DNA of 51,579 nt, taken from positions 1 to 51,579 of the forward strand of contig JAKTTT010000096.1 in NCBI GenBank assembly GCA_030581615.1, read 5' to 3'. The notes under the pieces were generated by a model. It had not been told where the DNA came from, made no database searches, and was given only the letters and a program-made list of their open reading frames with translations. Positions 16,683-27,447 of the stretch are shown piece by piece. Position 1 is the first letter of the stretch. Every line of letters starts with the position of its first letter. The DNA comes from Alloascoidea africana (lineage: Eukaryota > Ascomycota > Alloascoideomycetes > Alloascoideales > Alloascoideaceae). The position numbers and the translations under genes were made by a program.

Positions 16683-18467
16683 ATGAGAAACAGGAACGAC
16701 GCTGCGAAGGAGCTGGATGACTTCACAAGAGACATTCAGGTCGGCCTACAACGGGGTCTCTTTTTTTCGTCCTTCTCGATCGCTCCGGCTAATGTGAACC
16801 TGATCTCCGGACGGGATTTGTCCTACGAGGAACAGCGCGTTGCTGCCTATAGAGCAAAAGAGAAACAGGCTCTACCATTGTACGAGGACTGGATACGGAA
16901 CCGTATTGCAGACTCTAAAAAATGCTTCTCGTTTGTGAAAAAAGACATGCGAAAGGCAGGAAGGTATCTACAACTGGCGAACGAAGCTTTGGAACAGAAC
17001 AAGACGGTCAAGCCCTACATCAGTTTTGACCCTCCAGAGTTTGCCTTGGCCACGACTATGGAGCCTGCAAAACCAACAATACCATCGACGTCCACAGGAT
17101 CTGCTTTTGGAGCATTTTCGGGGTTGGGTGGTGGGAGCAGTAGTGGCAGTGGCAGTGGCAGTGGAAGCGCATCAGGACCATTTTCTGCTCAAAGTTCAGC
17201 AGCTCCCACATTCGGTCAATCTTCATTTGGAAGCAACAGTGGATCAGCGTTTGGGTCTCAAGCTGTGTCAAAAGGACCCTTTGGCACCGGATCTCTTGGT
17301 AATACTACTACCACAGGTGGTTCCACCTCTGGCTTTGGAGCATTTGCATCCAACCAGCCAAATAACGTGTTTGGATCCAATTCTTCAACCACAGCAACAG
17401 GATCTGGCTCTGCTTTTGGAAGCCTAGCAAACAAGTCTGGCGGTAACATATTTGGGAGCTCAAATAACACTCAGCAGTCTACAAATCCGTCTTCTGGTTC
17501 AGCATTTGGTGCTCTGGCGAATAAACCAGGAAGCATTTTTGGGAGCGCCCAACCAAGCACAAACTCTTCGTCTGGTTCAGCCTTTGGCAATCTGCCAAGT
17601 AAGCCAGGTAGCATCTTTGGAAATGCCAGTAGTACAACCCAACAGGCTACAAACACGTCATCTGGTTCTGCTTTTGGATCACTTTCCAAAGGTACTAATG
17701 ATTTGAAAAAGGAAGGCGCTTTCGCTAGCTCTTCTGCACCGGCTTTTGGCCAATCGAGCTTTCCTTCCTCTTCTTCAGGTTCAAATTCAGGACCTTTTGG
17801 CACCACTACATTTGGACAGACTTCAGCAAACTCGGAGAAGCAATCACCGTTTGGATCTAATAAAGCGTCTCCTTTTGGTCAGGTCTCCAATTCGGATAAA
17901 CCATCTGTGTTTGGTTCTACCAATGCCTCGCCTTTTGGACAGGCTTCAGCAAGCTCAGAAAAATCATCACCATTTGGCCAAGTTGCAAACTCGGACAAAC
18001 CATCTCTGTTTGGATCTAACAAATCGTCCCCTTTTGGCCAGGTAGCACAATCATCTGGGCCATTTGGAAACACATCTAATAATACCCCGCCATCCACTAC
18101 AGCACCATCATCTTCTCCTTTTGGCAATGTTGCTTCATTTGGCCAACAACTTCCTTCAACCACCACATCCACTTTAGGTACACAGACTACCACAGCTGGA
18201 TGGGGCACAGACAAGCCTTTCGGATCAGGAACCAGTGCTTTTGATACAAAACCCAAACCTAGTGGTGGCATTAACTTTGCAAACCCTCCTCAATTTGCGT
18301 TCGGAGCTGGTAAAAGTGCTCCAACGTTTGTGCAGAGCGAAAATGATGAGTTGTATTCAAAGTTGGATGATGAAAATTTAGTTGAGGCAGTGAGAAAAGA
18401 ATTTGAGAATTTAAAATTCACCTTGGGTCGTGTGCCTGATGGTCCACCACCGTTGGAATTATGCTAG
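16683..18467 (+). CDS. NUP42: FG-repeat nucleoporin, Nup42 type
   Basis: A 594-residue protein from the ATG at 16683. Residues 1-130 are non-repetitive and look helical (SYEEQRVAAYRAKEKQALPL, FVKKDMRKAGRYLQLANEAL). The middle has about 30 FG motifs of the SAFG/PFG/IFG type in Ser/Gly/Asn-rich linkers. The end, ENDELYSKLDDEN...FTLGRVPDGPPPLELC, matches the conserved C-terminal motif of Nup42/NLP1 that docks on Gle1 for mRNA export by Dbp5. There is no CCCH zinc finger at the N-terminus, unlike some relatives; S. cerevisiae Nup42 also lacks it. It ends 65 bp from the TOP3 stop. Its neighbours MSS116 and CAB5 are near NUP42 in S. cerevisiae too. Confidence 0.9.
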   Translation: MRNRNDAAKELDDFTRDIQVGLQRGLFFSSFSIAPANVNLISGRDLSYEEQRVAAYRAKEKQALPLYEDWIRNRIADSKKCFSFVKKDMRKAGRYLQLANEALEQNKTVKPYISFDPPEFALATTMEPAKPTIPSTSTGSAFGAFSGLGGGSSSGSGSGSGSASGPFSAQSSAAPTFGQSSFGSNSGSAFGSQAVSKGPFGTGSLGNTTTTGGSTSGFGAFASNQPNNVFGSNSSTTATGSGSAFGSLANKSGGNIFGSSNNTQQSTNPSSGSAFGALANKPGSIFGSAQPSTNSSSGSAFGNLPSKPGSIFGNASSTTQQATNTSSGSAFGSLSKGTNDLKKEGAFASSSAPAFGQSSFPSSSSGSNSGPFGTTTFGQTSANSEKQSPFGSNKASPFGQVSNSDKPSVFGSTNASPFGQASASSEKSSPFGQVANSDKPSLFGSNKSSPFGQVAQSSGPFGNTSNNTPPSTTAPSSSPFGNVASFGQQLPSTTTSTLGTQTTTAGWGTDKPFGSGTSAFDTKPKPSGGINFANPPQFAFGAGKSAPTFVQSENDELYSKLDDENLVEAVRKEFENLKFTLGRVPDGPPPLELC

Positions 18468-18532
18468 GAAAATGCAGAAAAGAAAAAAAAGATAGAAACA
18501 CAGAAAAATAGACAAAAAAAATAGGTAATTGG

Positions 18533-20440
18533 TCAAGTTATCGATCGTAGCTTTTGGTATGCTTCAGTCAACAGTTGCCTCTTTTGACTACAGAGACAAA
18601 ACGTATCTCTATACATGTGTAGTAGTTCATCCAGAACGTGTTGTTTCAACTTTTGACCATTACATATATCTTTTAATCCCAGCTCGAGTTGTTTCCGCAG
18701 ATATGGTTTTGAAAGGGAGACCTCGAGACCAAGTCCATCATAACCATCGATAAGCCCCACCCCCAACGTTGTAGGCACGAGATAAGTGGTATTTGTCTGT
18801 TTAACTTTCTGCACATATTGCCGCTCGATGATTTTTTCAATGTGGTCTGCGATGGTGGCGTCTGTGCCAATACCATTCGCATCCATAAGACTGATCAGTT
18901 CCGGCTCAGTAAGACACTCGGGTCCAGCAGTTTTGCCCTCCTTAACATTTGCAACAGACACCTGAAGCATTTCTCCTACTTGGAAAGGTGGTAGTTCTTT
19001 TGAGCTCTGCCATGTCCAATATGGATACACGTCGAGAAAGTTGCGCTCGAGAACTTGAAGTCCCGTTGCAGTAAACTGTTCACCTTCCCAATCCACAGTC
19101 ACATTTGTCATGTTTCCTTTCGCGTCATCGGAGCAACAAGCCAGGAAGTGTCGCACTATGAAAGTGTACACCTTGTGCTGTTCAGCACTCAAAACATTCC
19201 GCGCAACGTGTGATACAGGATGAATAGGCGGATGTGCCCTATCATTGTTCTTACCTGCTCTAGGAGTTTTATACCTTCCTTCATTGATGAGAGAATCCGC
19301 ATATGCCCCCCAGTTTTCATCCCGGGTCTGGTTCTGAACAAGCTTTCTCAAATCCATTGCTTTATCGAATTGGTCCGTTTCCGTTCGCGGATACGATACA
19401 AACCCTTGTTGATATAACTTTTCCGCAATATCAAGAACCTGTTTCGCGCTCATCTTGAGAAACTTTGCACCGCTTTTCTGTAATTCCACCGTTGTAAGCG
19501 GTAGAGGTCTCCATTTGGTTGTGGGCTTGCTTGTCGCTTTCAACACTTTAGCCTTATCGTTTTCCATACAGTTTTCAAATATCACTGCGGTCGCCAGTCG
19601 GTCAAACAATCTGCCTCTGGCCCAGGTAAACGGTGCACTGTTATTGGTACTACCAGTACCTGAATCGCCATCCTGAACCTTTGCTACCTCAATGCTAATG
19701 TACCAAAATTTTTCCGGCACAAAGTTTCGTTTCCGTTTATACCTATCCACAATAAACCCTAGGGCAGGGAACTGGCATGTACCATAAGATACAGTAATCT
19801 CGCCAAGTTCGCTAAACCTGTTTTTAAACTCTGCGTTTTGAAATCTGGTGAAGGCAGCCCCAACGCGTAGATCAAGCTCCATTCGTGCCTCAACGGCCTT
19901 CACCTGTTGCATATCCAGCTTCACAGGATGGGTTGCCGCGTACAATACGTGGTTACGTTCGAGATTGTTGAAGTTTGCCCGTGCAACGTTCTCTTCCATG
20001 CCCAGTCGTGGATTCGTTTTCGCCGCAGCAAGTTGAATCTCATAGCCGATAAACTCGCCTTCTCTATCGCAATCTGTCCAAATCATTAACTTGTCAGCGC
20101 CCCTACTTTCTTTACCAATGTTCGCTGCCATCTTCTTCCCCTGTGTGTTGCCGCCGTTGCCAGCTCCATCATTAGAAACAACAACTGGCGCTTCAAATAG
20201 CTGAATAGGTGCAACTTTGCCCCATCCGTACTGAGCAGGAAAGTCAATGTTCGTAATGTGACCGGCTACAGATGTCATTGTAACCTCACACGATCCTCCC
20301 CATTGTGGGAAATTGAAAGTGAAATCGTAGTTTTTGATAAATTTGATCTGACTAGAACGCACCCTGACGCGTCCTCCTCCAAGTGTATGTGATATACTTT
20401 TTGCTATAGAAGGTTTTTCAGCAACACAGAGAATCCTCAT
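18533..20440 (-). CDS. TOP3: DNA topoisomerase III (type IA)
   Basis: A 635-residue enzyme (656 in S. cerevisiae) that relaxes and decatenates single-stranded crossings together with the Sgs1 helicase and Rmi1. The TOPRIM domain starts at MRILCVAEKPSIAKSIS and has the acidic motif WTDCDREGE (D123, D125). The gate/active-site domain carries ARMELDLRVGAAFTRFQ, VSYGTCQFPALGF and the catalytic tyrosine in FVSYPRTETDQF (Y350). ANGIGTDATIADHI is the downstream conserved motif. No C-terminal zinc finger is present, as in yeast Top3. It is divergent from PAN5 (167 bp to its chosen start) and convergent with NUP42. Confidence 0.97.
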   Translation of the reverse strand: MRILCVAEKPSIAKSISHTLGGGRVRVRSSQIKFIKNYDFTFNFPQWGGSCEVTMTSVAGHITNIDFPAQYGWGKVAPIQLFEAPVVVSNDGAGNGGNTQGKKMAANIGKESRGADKLMIWTDCDREGEFIGYEIQLAAAKTNPRLGMEENVARANFNNLERNHVLYAATHPVKLDMQQVKAVEARMELDLRVGAAFTRFQNAEFKNRFSELGEITVSYGTCQFPALGFIVDRYKRKRNFVPEKFWYISIEVAKVQDGDSGTGSTNNSAPFTWARGRLFDRLATAVIFENCMENDKAKVLKATSKPTTKWRPLPLTTVELQKSGAKFLKMSAKQVLDIAEKLYQQGFVSYPRTETDQFDKAMDLRKLVQNQTRDENWGAYADSLINEGRYKTPRAGKNNDRAHPPIHPVSHVARNVLSAEQHKVYTFIVRHFLACCSDDAKGNMTNVTVDWEGEQFTATGLQVLERNFLDVYPYWTWQSSKELPPFQVGEMLQVSVANVKEGKTAGPECLTEPELISLMDANGIGTDATIADHIEKIIERQYVQKVKQTNTTYLVPTTLGVGLIDGYDGLGLEVSLSKPYLRKQLELGLKDICNGQKLKQHVLDELLHMYRDTFCLCSQKRQLLTEAYQKLRSIT

Positions 20441-20607
20441 GGCTGAAGATTATGTAAGGTGAATAAAAAACAGTATTTTTGTAAACACTGGAGATGGAAG
20501 TCTCTTTTGCCAACATGCAGAGGGGTTACCCAGACATGGTTCAAAAGTAGAAGTGGATCGCTTGAAAAATGGAGAACCAAAAAAAAAAGGGAAAAAGTTC
20601 AACTATC

Positions 20608-21885
20608 ATGGCTTCAGCTGTTGCAACTGGTGCTGTTCCCAAGGTCCACATCTTGGGTGCTGGAAATATTGGATGTCTTGTTGCTCATTCGATTGCATCG
20701 CTTCCTCGTCAACCGAGCATTCCACAAGTTATCCTTTTTCTACGCACAACCCGAAGACTACGGAGTTTCATGGAAGATCATGGACGTTCAGTGACAATTG
20801 AGAGAAGTAAATCCGAGCGGCCGATATCAGGGCAGCATCTTACAAGCTCATCTTCTATTCGGCTCAAGGCTTATAGCGCGCCGCCAGTTTTTGTCAGTGG
20901 GGATCCTATTCCAGTTGATAATCTGATTGTTGCAACCAAGGCACAGGATACCTTAGGGGCTTTGAAAAGCGTGGTTCCAGCATTAACAGCACAGTCAACA
21001 GTGCTGTTGCTTCAGAATGGGATGGGGGTTGTGGAGCAGTTATGCGAGGAGTTCTGGCCTGACCCTTCAATAAGGCCAACACTTCTCCAGGGAATCACTA
21101 CGCATGGAGTTTACAAAATGGGTACGGGATACCGGTTCCATCACGTTGGGTTTGGGGACTTGAAGATTGCCAAGGTACCTGACTACTACCTTGCAAGGGA
21201 CAAAAAGGAGAAATTGGTGAAACAAGAGGGAGAAAATGGGTTTGTGAAAATGCAGGAGCCGCTGAGGAAGAAGAAAAGCAAAGAACAAAAAGAACTGGAG
21301 CGTGGGAAAGAGCGATTGCTAGCCTCGCCGTACAAAGAAACGTCTGAAGACCTGAGCTCTGTGGAACAGATCCCTTTGGTGTCTCTACTCAGCGAATGCA
21401 CCGATTTAGGAGTGACGCTACTGGACCACTGCGATTTCGAAGTGCGCCAGTACGAAAAGCTCGTTGTCAATTCGTGTCTAAACCCGCTCACTGCGATCTA
21501 CGACTGTCTCAACGGGGAGCTCCTCCATATTGACGGAGTGAACCATGCTGTGCGACAACTTGTGCGGGAGGCGATTCGTGTCATATTCGCAGCCCGTCCT
21601 CACCTCCATCAGAGCCCGTTCGCCGTGAACCTGCTCTCCACAGACCGCCTGTGCGCAGTGGTTCGCGAGGTTGCAAAGCGTACCAGTTACAACTCCAGCA
21701 GCATGCGCCAGGATATTGCCGCCCTTGTGGAGAAGACCGAGATCTCGCACTTAAACGGCCATCTCGTTCGCCTCGGACGGGTCCACGGCGTGCCCACTCC
21801 ATCGCACTCGCTGATGGTGGATCTCGTCAATGCCCGCGCTTCTCTGTCCAGACGCCGAGCACACGATGCGCTGCCTCTCGCTTAG
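20608..21885 (+). CDS. PAN5: 2-Dehydropantoate 2-reductase (ketopantoate reductase)
   Basis: A 425-residue NADPH-dependent reductase making pantoate for pantothenate and CoA. The nucleotide-binding motif is HILGAGNIG (G17, G19, G22). VATKAQDT, LLLQNGMGV and THGVY are family motifs, and the C-terminal helical domain has the active-site lysine in RQYEKLVVNSCLNPLTA (K284) and the NSSSMRQDI substrate-binding loop. An ATG at 20569 would add 13 residues, poly-Lys coded; the second ATG at 20608 directly precedes the family start. A charged insert at about 192-252 (KKEKLVKQ, RKKKSKEQKEL) makes it longer than S. cerevisiae Pan5 (379). LIP2 starts 92 bp downstream. Confidence 0.94.
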   Translation: MASAVATGAVPKVHILGAGNIGCLVAHSIASLPRQPSIPQVILFLRTTRRLRSFMEDHGRSVTIERSKSERPISGQHLTSSSSIRLKAYSAPPVFVSGDPIPVDNLIVATKAQDTLGALKSVVPALTAQSTVLLLQNGMGVVEQLCEEFWPDPSIRPTLLQGITTHGVYKMGTGYRFHHVGFGDLKIAKVPDYYLARDKKEKLVKQEGENGFVKMQEPLRKKKSKEQKELERGKERLLASPYKETSEDLSSVEQIPLVSLLSECTDLGVTLLDHCDFEVRQYEKLVVNSCLNPLTAIYDCLNGELLHIDGVNHAVRQLVREAIRVIFAARPHLHQSPFAVNLLSTDRLCAVVREVAKRTSYNSSSMRQDIAALVEKTEISHLNGHLVRLGRVHGVPTPSHSLMVDLVNARASLSRRRAHDALPLA

Positions 21886-21977
21886 TGCTCAGATGTACGC
21901 GTGCGGTTTCCAATGTGCGCACGCTTTGGGCAAGGCACTCTCTTCTTACCTTCTTTCTCGTCTTTTGGCAACCATAG

Positions 21978-22835
21978 ATGAGCTGTTCGCAACACTGTTC
22001 TATAGTAAGAACCGCTCTGAAGCAGGTCAAGCCCCAGTACCCGCAACAGTCTCTGCTTCATATCCATTTCCCCCATCGCATTACGTACCAACAGGCTTCC
22101 CAAGTACAAGAGGCACGAGTTCGTACTCTTCTCGATTTCAAAAAACGACAGAGTGCAAGAAAAAGAGATCCAAGTAGCCAGGATGTTGATGAGGAATTAG
22201 CGCCCGAGCCAGCCATATATACGTTTGAACTAGATCCCGTTTACACGCTTGGTAGACGTCAAAACAAAAACAGTTATCATGAGCATGATCAAGTAACGCC
22301 TAGGAATCCAAATCTTGAGGTGCCAGCTCAAGTACCCCAGATTTTTTCCAAGCGTGGTGGACAAACCACTTTCCATGGTCCGGGTCAACTAGTGGCGTAT
22401 CCCATATTAGACCTTAACAATTTCACGAGTTTGCCTTTAAAAGCATACGTTGCGCTTCTTGAGGCCTCAACAATAGCATCATTACAGACTTTTAATGTAC
22501 CTGCACAAACCACATCGAATACGGGGGTCTGGGTAGATGAGAACCACAAGATTGCATCATTGGGGATCCACTGTCGAAGGAATGTTACCTCGCACGGTGT
22601 AGCGATAAACCTTTCAACGGATCTTTTGTATTTTGATAGGATTGTTGCCTGTGGATTACCTGATAAAGAAATGACTTCGATACAAAATTTTTATTTATCA
22701 GAAATGTCATCCAATAATACTAAACCTCTGGTTCCTCTGGTTCCATCCGTTGAGCAAATGGCGGATGAATTTGTAAAACAATTTGCCAATATGTTTGGAA
22801 TCAAATCTGTTGTAAAGTCCTATTTACGTTTATAG
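21978..22835 (+). CDS. LIP2: Lipoyl(octanoyl) transferase
   Basis: A 285-residue mitochondrial enzyme that moves octanoyl groups from acyl carrier protein to H protein and the E2 subunits, the first step in making lipoyl cofactors. Family motifs: FELDPVYTLGRRQ, the substrate motif KRGGQTTFHGPGQLVAYP (RGG...GQ at 126-137), the conserved lysine K191 in HKIASLGIHCRRNVTSHG, and the catalytic Cys225 in IVACGLPDKEMTSI. The N-terminal 50 residues hold several basic and few acidic residues, consistent with import. It is tandem with PAN5 (92-bp gap) and convergent with FAR10 across 1 kb. Confidence 0.95.
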   Translation: MSCSQHCSIVRTALKQVKPQYPQQSLLHIHFPHRITYQQASQVQEARVRTLLDFKKRQSARKRDPSSQDVDEELAPEPAIYTFELDPVYTLGRRQNKNSYHEHDQVTPRNPNLEVPAQVPQIFSKRGGQTTFHGPGQLVAYPILDLNNFTSLPLKAYVALLEASTIASLQTFNVPAQTTSNTGVWVDENHKIASLGIHCRRNVTSHGVAINLSTDLLYFDRIVACGLPDKEMTSIQNFYLSEMSSNNTKPLVPLVPSVEQMADEFVKQFANMFGIKSVVKSYLRL

Positions 22836-23874
22836 AATGCATTCTTGTTTACTACTCATTTTGATAGGTTTAACTTATTTTTTATTTATATTTGTTCAAT
22901 GTTTCTTTTTTTTTGTGTCTTACAACAATAATAATCGAAGAAAAAGAAAGGAAAAGATGGTAAAGTGAAGAAAAAGAAGACAAACAAAACAGCAATTTCC
23001 CATATATAAAAACGCCAGAAATCGTAAAAACATATTGAGCTACTACTATCACGGCAAAAGACAACAACAAAAAAAAAAAAGAAAGAACGAAACTATTTTG
23101 AAAATTTTATTTTGATTCACTCAAACAACAAAAAACAATTTTTTTTTTCTGAATTGTTTTTGTTTGTTTCGTGTGTAATTGGAATCCTTCGCCGACCAAC
23201 CTATAAGCACCAATGCTCTTAACCAAAAACAATGATGATGATGATGATGATCAAAAAAAAAAAAAATTGTAGAAAAATAAACACAAGAAATATTAAGCAA
23301 AGGGTATCAAGTGGATGGTCATAAGGGTTCCAACATTCGGAAAAGTTCTTGTTTTTTTTTTTTTTCTGTTTCTGTCATTTTTTTTTTCGTGTGTGGTTTC
23401 ATTGCATTGCTCCTTCTTTAAATCTCACTGGTAAGAACATTTTACCATTGATCAAAAACAAAAAATATTAATAAACGTCCAGCAAGGCAAAATATCAACA
23501 AATCAAGAGGAAAAAGGAAAAGAGGAAAAGAGGAAAGCATTAGAAAAGACCAAATTCATAGAGATAGTTAGATAGACAGGCATATTTCAAAAAATCGGAT
23601 AGCTAGATAGATGGGATGGTTGACTCAAGTCTTGTTTCATTCCTTTCATCGTGATTGAGCTCTCCAATGACTTGGCCAAGACAAAAAAAAAGGAAAGATG
23701 TATTAAAGGTTCTCAAAGAGAGAGCATAATAATGATAAAAAAAAAAGGAGGAGAAGGAAGTGAATTGAGTTGATTCTTTTTGAATTGAGCGTTTATGGTG
23801 AATGCTAGAATAGAATGCCACTGGTTTTTTTTTTTTGATACAAACAAAAAAAGTACACAAGTTTTTGGGGTTTT
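22836..23874. other. 1.0-kb AT-rich convergent intergenic region
   Basis: Lies between the 3' ends of LIP2 and FAR10. It is dominated by poly(A)/poly(T) runs of 8-13 bases and a GAT microsatellite at about 23232-23251. No ORF or RNA gene can be supported. Confidence 0.6.
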
Positions 23875-26800
23875 TCATACAGGTAATTCAATCACTTTTG
23901 ATTCCGAAATCCAGAATTCGAAATTGTTTATCATAAACATTGTGATTATACCTATGATTAAAACTCCAAAACTTATGGACATTACCGATTGCATCATTGT
24001 GGCAATTTTGCTTTGTTCATTCATTTTTTCCACAAACTTGAATCGCCAATAGTTGACCATTTCAACATAGGAATTGAAATAATCAGTAATGTCGGAACTT
24101 GATTGTAAGTAAAAGGATCCCAAGGTTAATAAAACCATGCTGATAAAGCTCTGTAGCCATGTCCATTCCATTACAACTTTGTCCGTTACATGGTTCCCAA
24201 AAGTTTGAATATTCTTGGTACATGATTTCCCCGCATTCACCAATCGTCGTTCTCCCTTTCTTGCCATTCTTGTTGCAAAATGCTCTTCCCGCTTTGCCTT
24301 TTCATCTTCATCTTCATCTTCTGCAGTGACAGCGGCGGCAGTCATCTTCATATTTGAAGTTATCCATTTTCGCATATGAACCAGTTTAGAATCTGGATCT
24401 GATAAAGGTGAAGTCGAGGAAAGTGATATGGTGCTTGTTGAAGATGTACTATCTCCATCCTTTTCAGTGGTTTGTTCTATAGTCTCCTCACCATTACTAT
24501 CACCGAAAAGAAGTCTTGATTTGCTCTCTTGTTTCAAACCAAAACCTTTCGTTTCCATATGTACCACAGAAGAGATCTGATCATTATCTGTACCATCATC
24601 ATCATCGCTATTTCCAAATAATGGAGAATGCGTTAAAGAGGATTTGGAATGTTCAGGATGGTTATAAAGATGTTTCCTATCCAGATTACGAATAGGTAGA
24701 TCGGTGGAATAGAGATATAAAAACCGTTGTCTAGGGTTTTTTGCCAATCTGCTTGAGGACAAACTATTTCTCTTTGATTTATAATGTGGATGTTTCTTGA
24801 TATTTCCAGCAGTAGTGGTTGTACTGAGGAGATGTGGTTGACCAGAATGATTCAACATTTCGAGAGTACTTTGCAATTGAGCATTTGTCTTTGCATAGTT
24901 TAAACTGATATCTTCAGCAGCTTTGACCCGTTTTTCGAGTAAATGAAGTTGACATTTGGATGATTCGAGATCCATAAACAACTGTTCCAATTTAGAAGCA
25001 GAAATTGTTCTCAAATTGTTATCCCGAGCGGTGGTCACTAATCGATCAGATGAAGGACTTGACGACAAGTCATCATCATCATCATCATCATCATTTGCAA
25101 ATTCATCATATTCCACGTCCGCTTCATTTTCTTCTTCAAAATGAGAAGCTCGAGAAATGGCAGAATGATGTTTCAACATTTCATGTTCGCTAATTGGTGA
25201 ATCAACACCAGGTAACTGGGGTTCTTCTTCTTCTTCATCATCATCTCTTTCAAGTTCATAATTTGGATTATTATTGGCACCAAATTTGAAAGAATAATAA
25301 ATATCCAAATCTTTTGAATTTGAATTTTCGGTTGAATTTGGTTGGGAAAAAGACAATGGATGGCGACCCAAAGTTTGAGTTCCTTTCTCTTCTTGGGTCT
25401 GTTTTTTCCTCAATCTCTGTAAATCCAAAGTATCCTGTTTTTGTTTCAAAGTTTCGAATTTTTGTCTTTGATTACTCAATTTCTCCTCCATTTCCACCGC
25501 CTGTCTTTTATAAAGATCCACTTCTCTTTGAATATCGAACAACGATTCATTCAACAACATGACTTGTTTATTTTTCTCCTCGAGTTCTTTCTCCTTTTGT
25601 AACATTTTCTGTTCCAAAATTGCAGTTGAATCGATTTGTTCCTGTAATAGAGAATTGTATTCCATTTTTTTACCTTTAAAGCCGGTCAAATAGGTCTCGA
25701 CACTTTCAAGCTTCAAGTTTTCTAATCTGGATTTATGGATTTCTTCCAATAGTAGACGAATTGTGGTCTCAATAGGAGTGGAACTTCCTATTCCCGAATT
25801 CATAAACAAACCAGCGACGGAGTTTTGGGGTAAACCAAGAGCAATCTCTTCAAGTGCTTGGTTATCGCCTCCTACACCAAACAGCACGGAATCGAGACCG
25901 CTCCCAAAATGCGCATTATTCCTTTCATTTTTCGCATCAGTGAGACCAGTTTTAGCTGCTCCCGCAGCCGCAGCCGCAGCCGCAGCCACTGCCGCGTGAC
26001 CTTCATCAGCAGTGGCGGTCAAAGGAGAAGCAGATTGCTGATGTTGATGCTGATGGGTTGGATTGGTGGTGGTGGTGGGTTTCAAAGGCACTATTTTGAT
26101 TCGCTCAATTCTTGCTGTGATTTTTTTATGTGCCAAAGTCTTTTCATCGTCACTTTTAATGTCTATACCCAGCTCGAGAACGTCATTCTCGAATAGTTGA
26201 TGGGGTTGACTTTCTTGATTATCGCCACTTAGTCTAACGCCGTTAACGTAGGTGCCATTAGAAGACTTTGTATCCTTGATGAACAGCCTCCCACTTGTCT
26301 TGTCAACCCAGCATTCAGCATGTTGGCGGGACAAAACTCTTGAATCAAAGTACCCGTTATCTGTTCTAGGAATGGAACGAGCGTTTGTTTGACGACCCAA
26401 TTTGAGAACGCTTGGGTAGAAAGGCACAATGAGGGTTTTTTTTTCAAACGTTTCGTTTAAGGAGGAGAGAATCATGGTGTATGCGACCTGGTTTCTGCTT
26501 GCCGGAGAAGGCCGCAGAACCATGGTGGCAGCAGAAGGCGTGATGGAGGAGGATGACGAGGGTAGAGAAGAAGAAGATGATGATGACACAGAAGATCTGG
26601 AATTTGCTCCTAGGGTCAAAAAATATGTGAGTTAGTAGGGAGATCCATGACGAGATGCAGCGAGACCCAGCGGTACGAAATGGAATAGCTTAAAAGAAAG
26701 AGGAAGAGACATACTTTTTCTGCCAGGCGGCCGTTGGGAAGGAGTGGAAGATGCGAAACTGGGGGGTTCTTGATGAGACTGGAATCGAGAAGGTGGTCGT

Positions 26801-27447
26801 TGGAGAGGCTTTTGCTGCTGGAGCTGTTGCTGATGCTGAAGCTGAAGCTGATGCTGATGTAGCTGTGGGTTCGAGTTTGAGTTTGAGTGTTGGAGTTGTT
26901 GCTGAGAGTCCAGTTGAAGATGAGAGGGCAGAACAGGATCTCTAGTGTTGTTGATGATGGAGTTGTGGATCTGGACCTGTGGTTGAGACTTTTCTGCAGC
27001 AAACACATCCATCGAATCTTTGACAGGGGTACTTGGGGGGTGATTTCCCAGGGCTCTGGAGCTGTTTTGGGATTTGGTCTGGTCTGCAGACTCACACTCG
27101 GGCATTGGCATTATCTCCAGATGAGTGTCAGTGGTGGTGGAGGAGTCGTCTGCAAATAGAAGGCTAGGGGATGCAGAGGAACCGTTTTGCAGGGTCTTTA
27201 TCTTTTGGTTGATTCTTGGGTATGTGGGGTTTGGAGCGGGCAGAAAGGCGCGGGACCGTTCCAGAGGAGACTGGAGAGACAGCTGTTCGTGCTCTGGAAT
27301 GGTTGGTGTGTCGGGATGGGATAGCTCACGCGAGGTGTTGGAGTTGGTGCCTGAGCCAGTGCCAGTGGAACAGTTGGAGGAACAGTTGGAGGTGGTGGAC
27401 GGGGCCGGGACGCCCACGCCCATAGCCATGCCGATGCTCATGCTCAT
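23875..27447 (-). CDS. FAR10: FHA-domain tail-anchored protein, Far10/Vps64 (SLMAP) type
   Basis: Two exons: 26715-27447 and 23875-26609, split by a 105-nt intron with GTATGT donor, TACTAAC branch (about 26631-26637) and CCTAG acceptor; phases agree. The protein has 1155 residues. Exon 1 encodes a disordered Ser/Pro/Gln-rich arm with Gln-His runs. The FHA domain is at about 303-396: LKLGRQTN, VLSRQHAE (S338, R339, H341), DTKSSNGTYVNG, LELGID. Coiled coils, acidic runs and a C-terminal hydrophobic anchor (SISFGVLIIGIITMFMINN) follow. This matches Far10/Vps64, the SLMAP-like subunits of the STRIPAK-related Far complex at the ER/nuclear envelope (pheromone arrest, TORC2 antagonism). It is single-copy here; S. 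cerevisiae has two from genome duplication. Confidence 0.9.
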
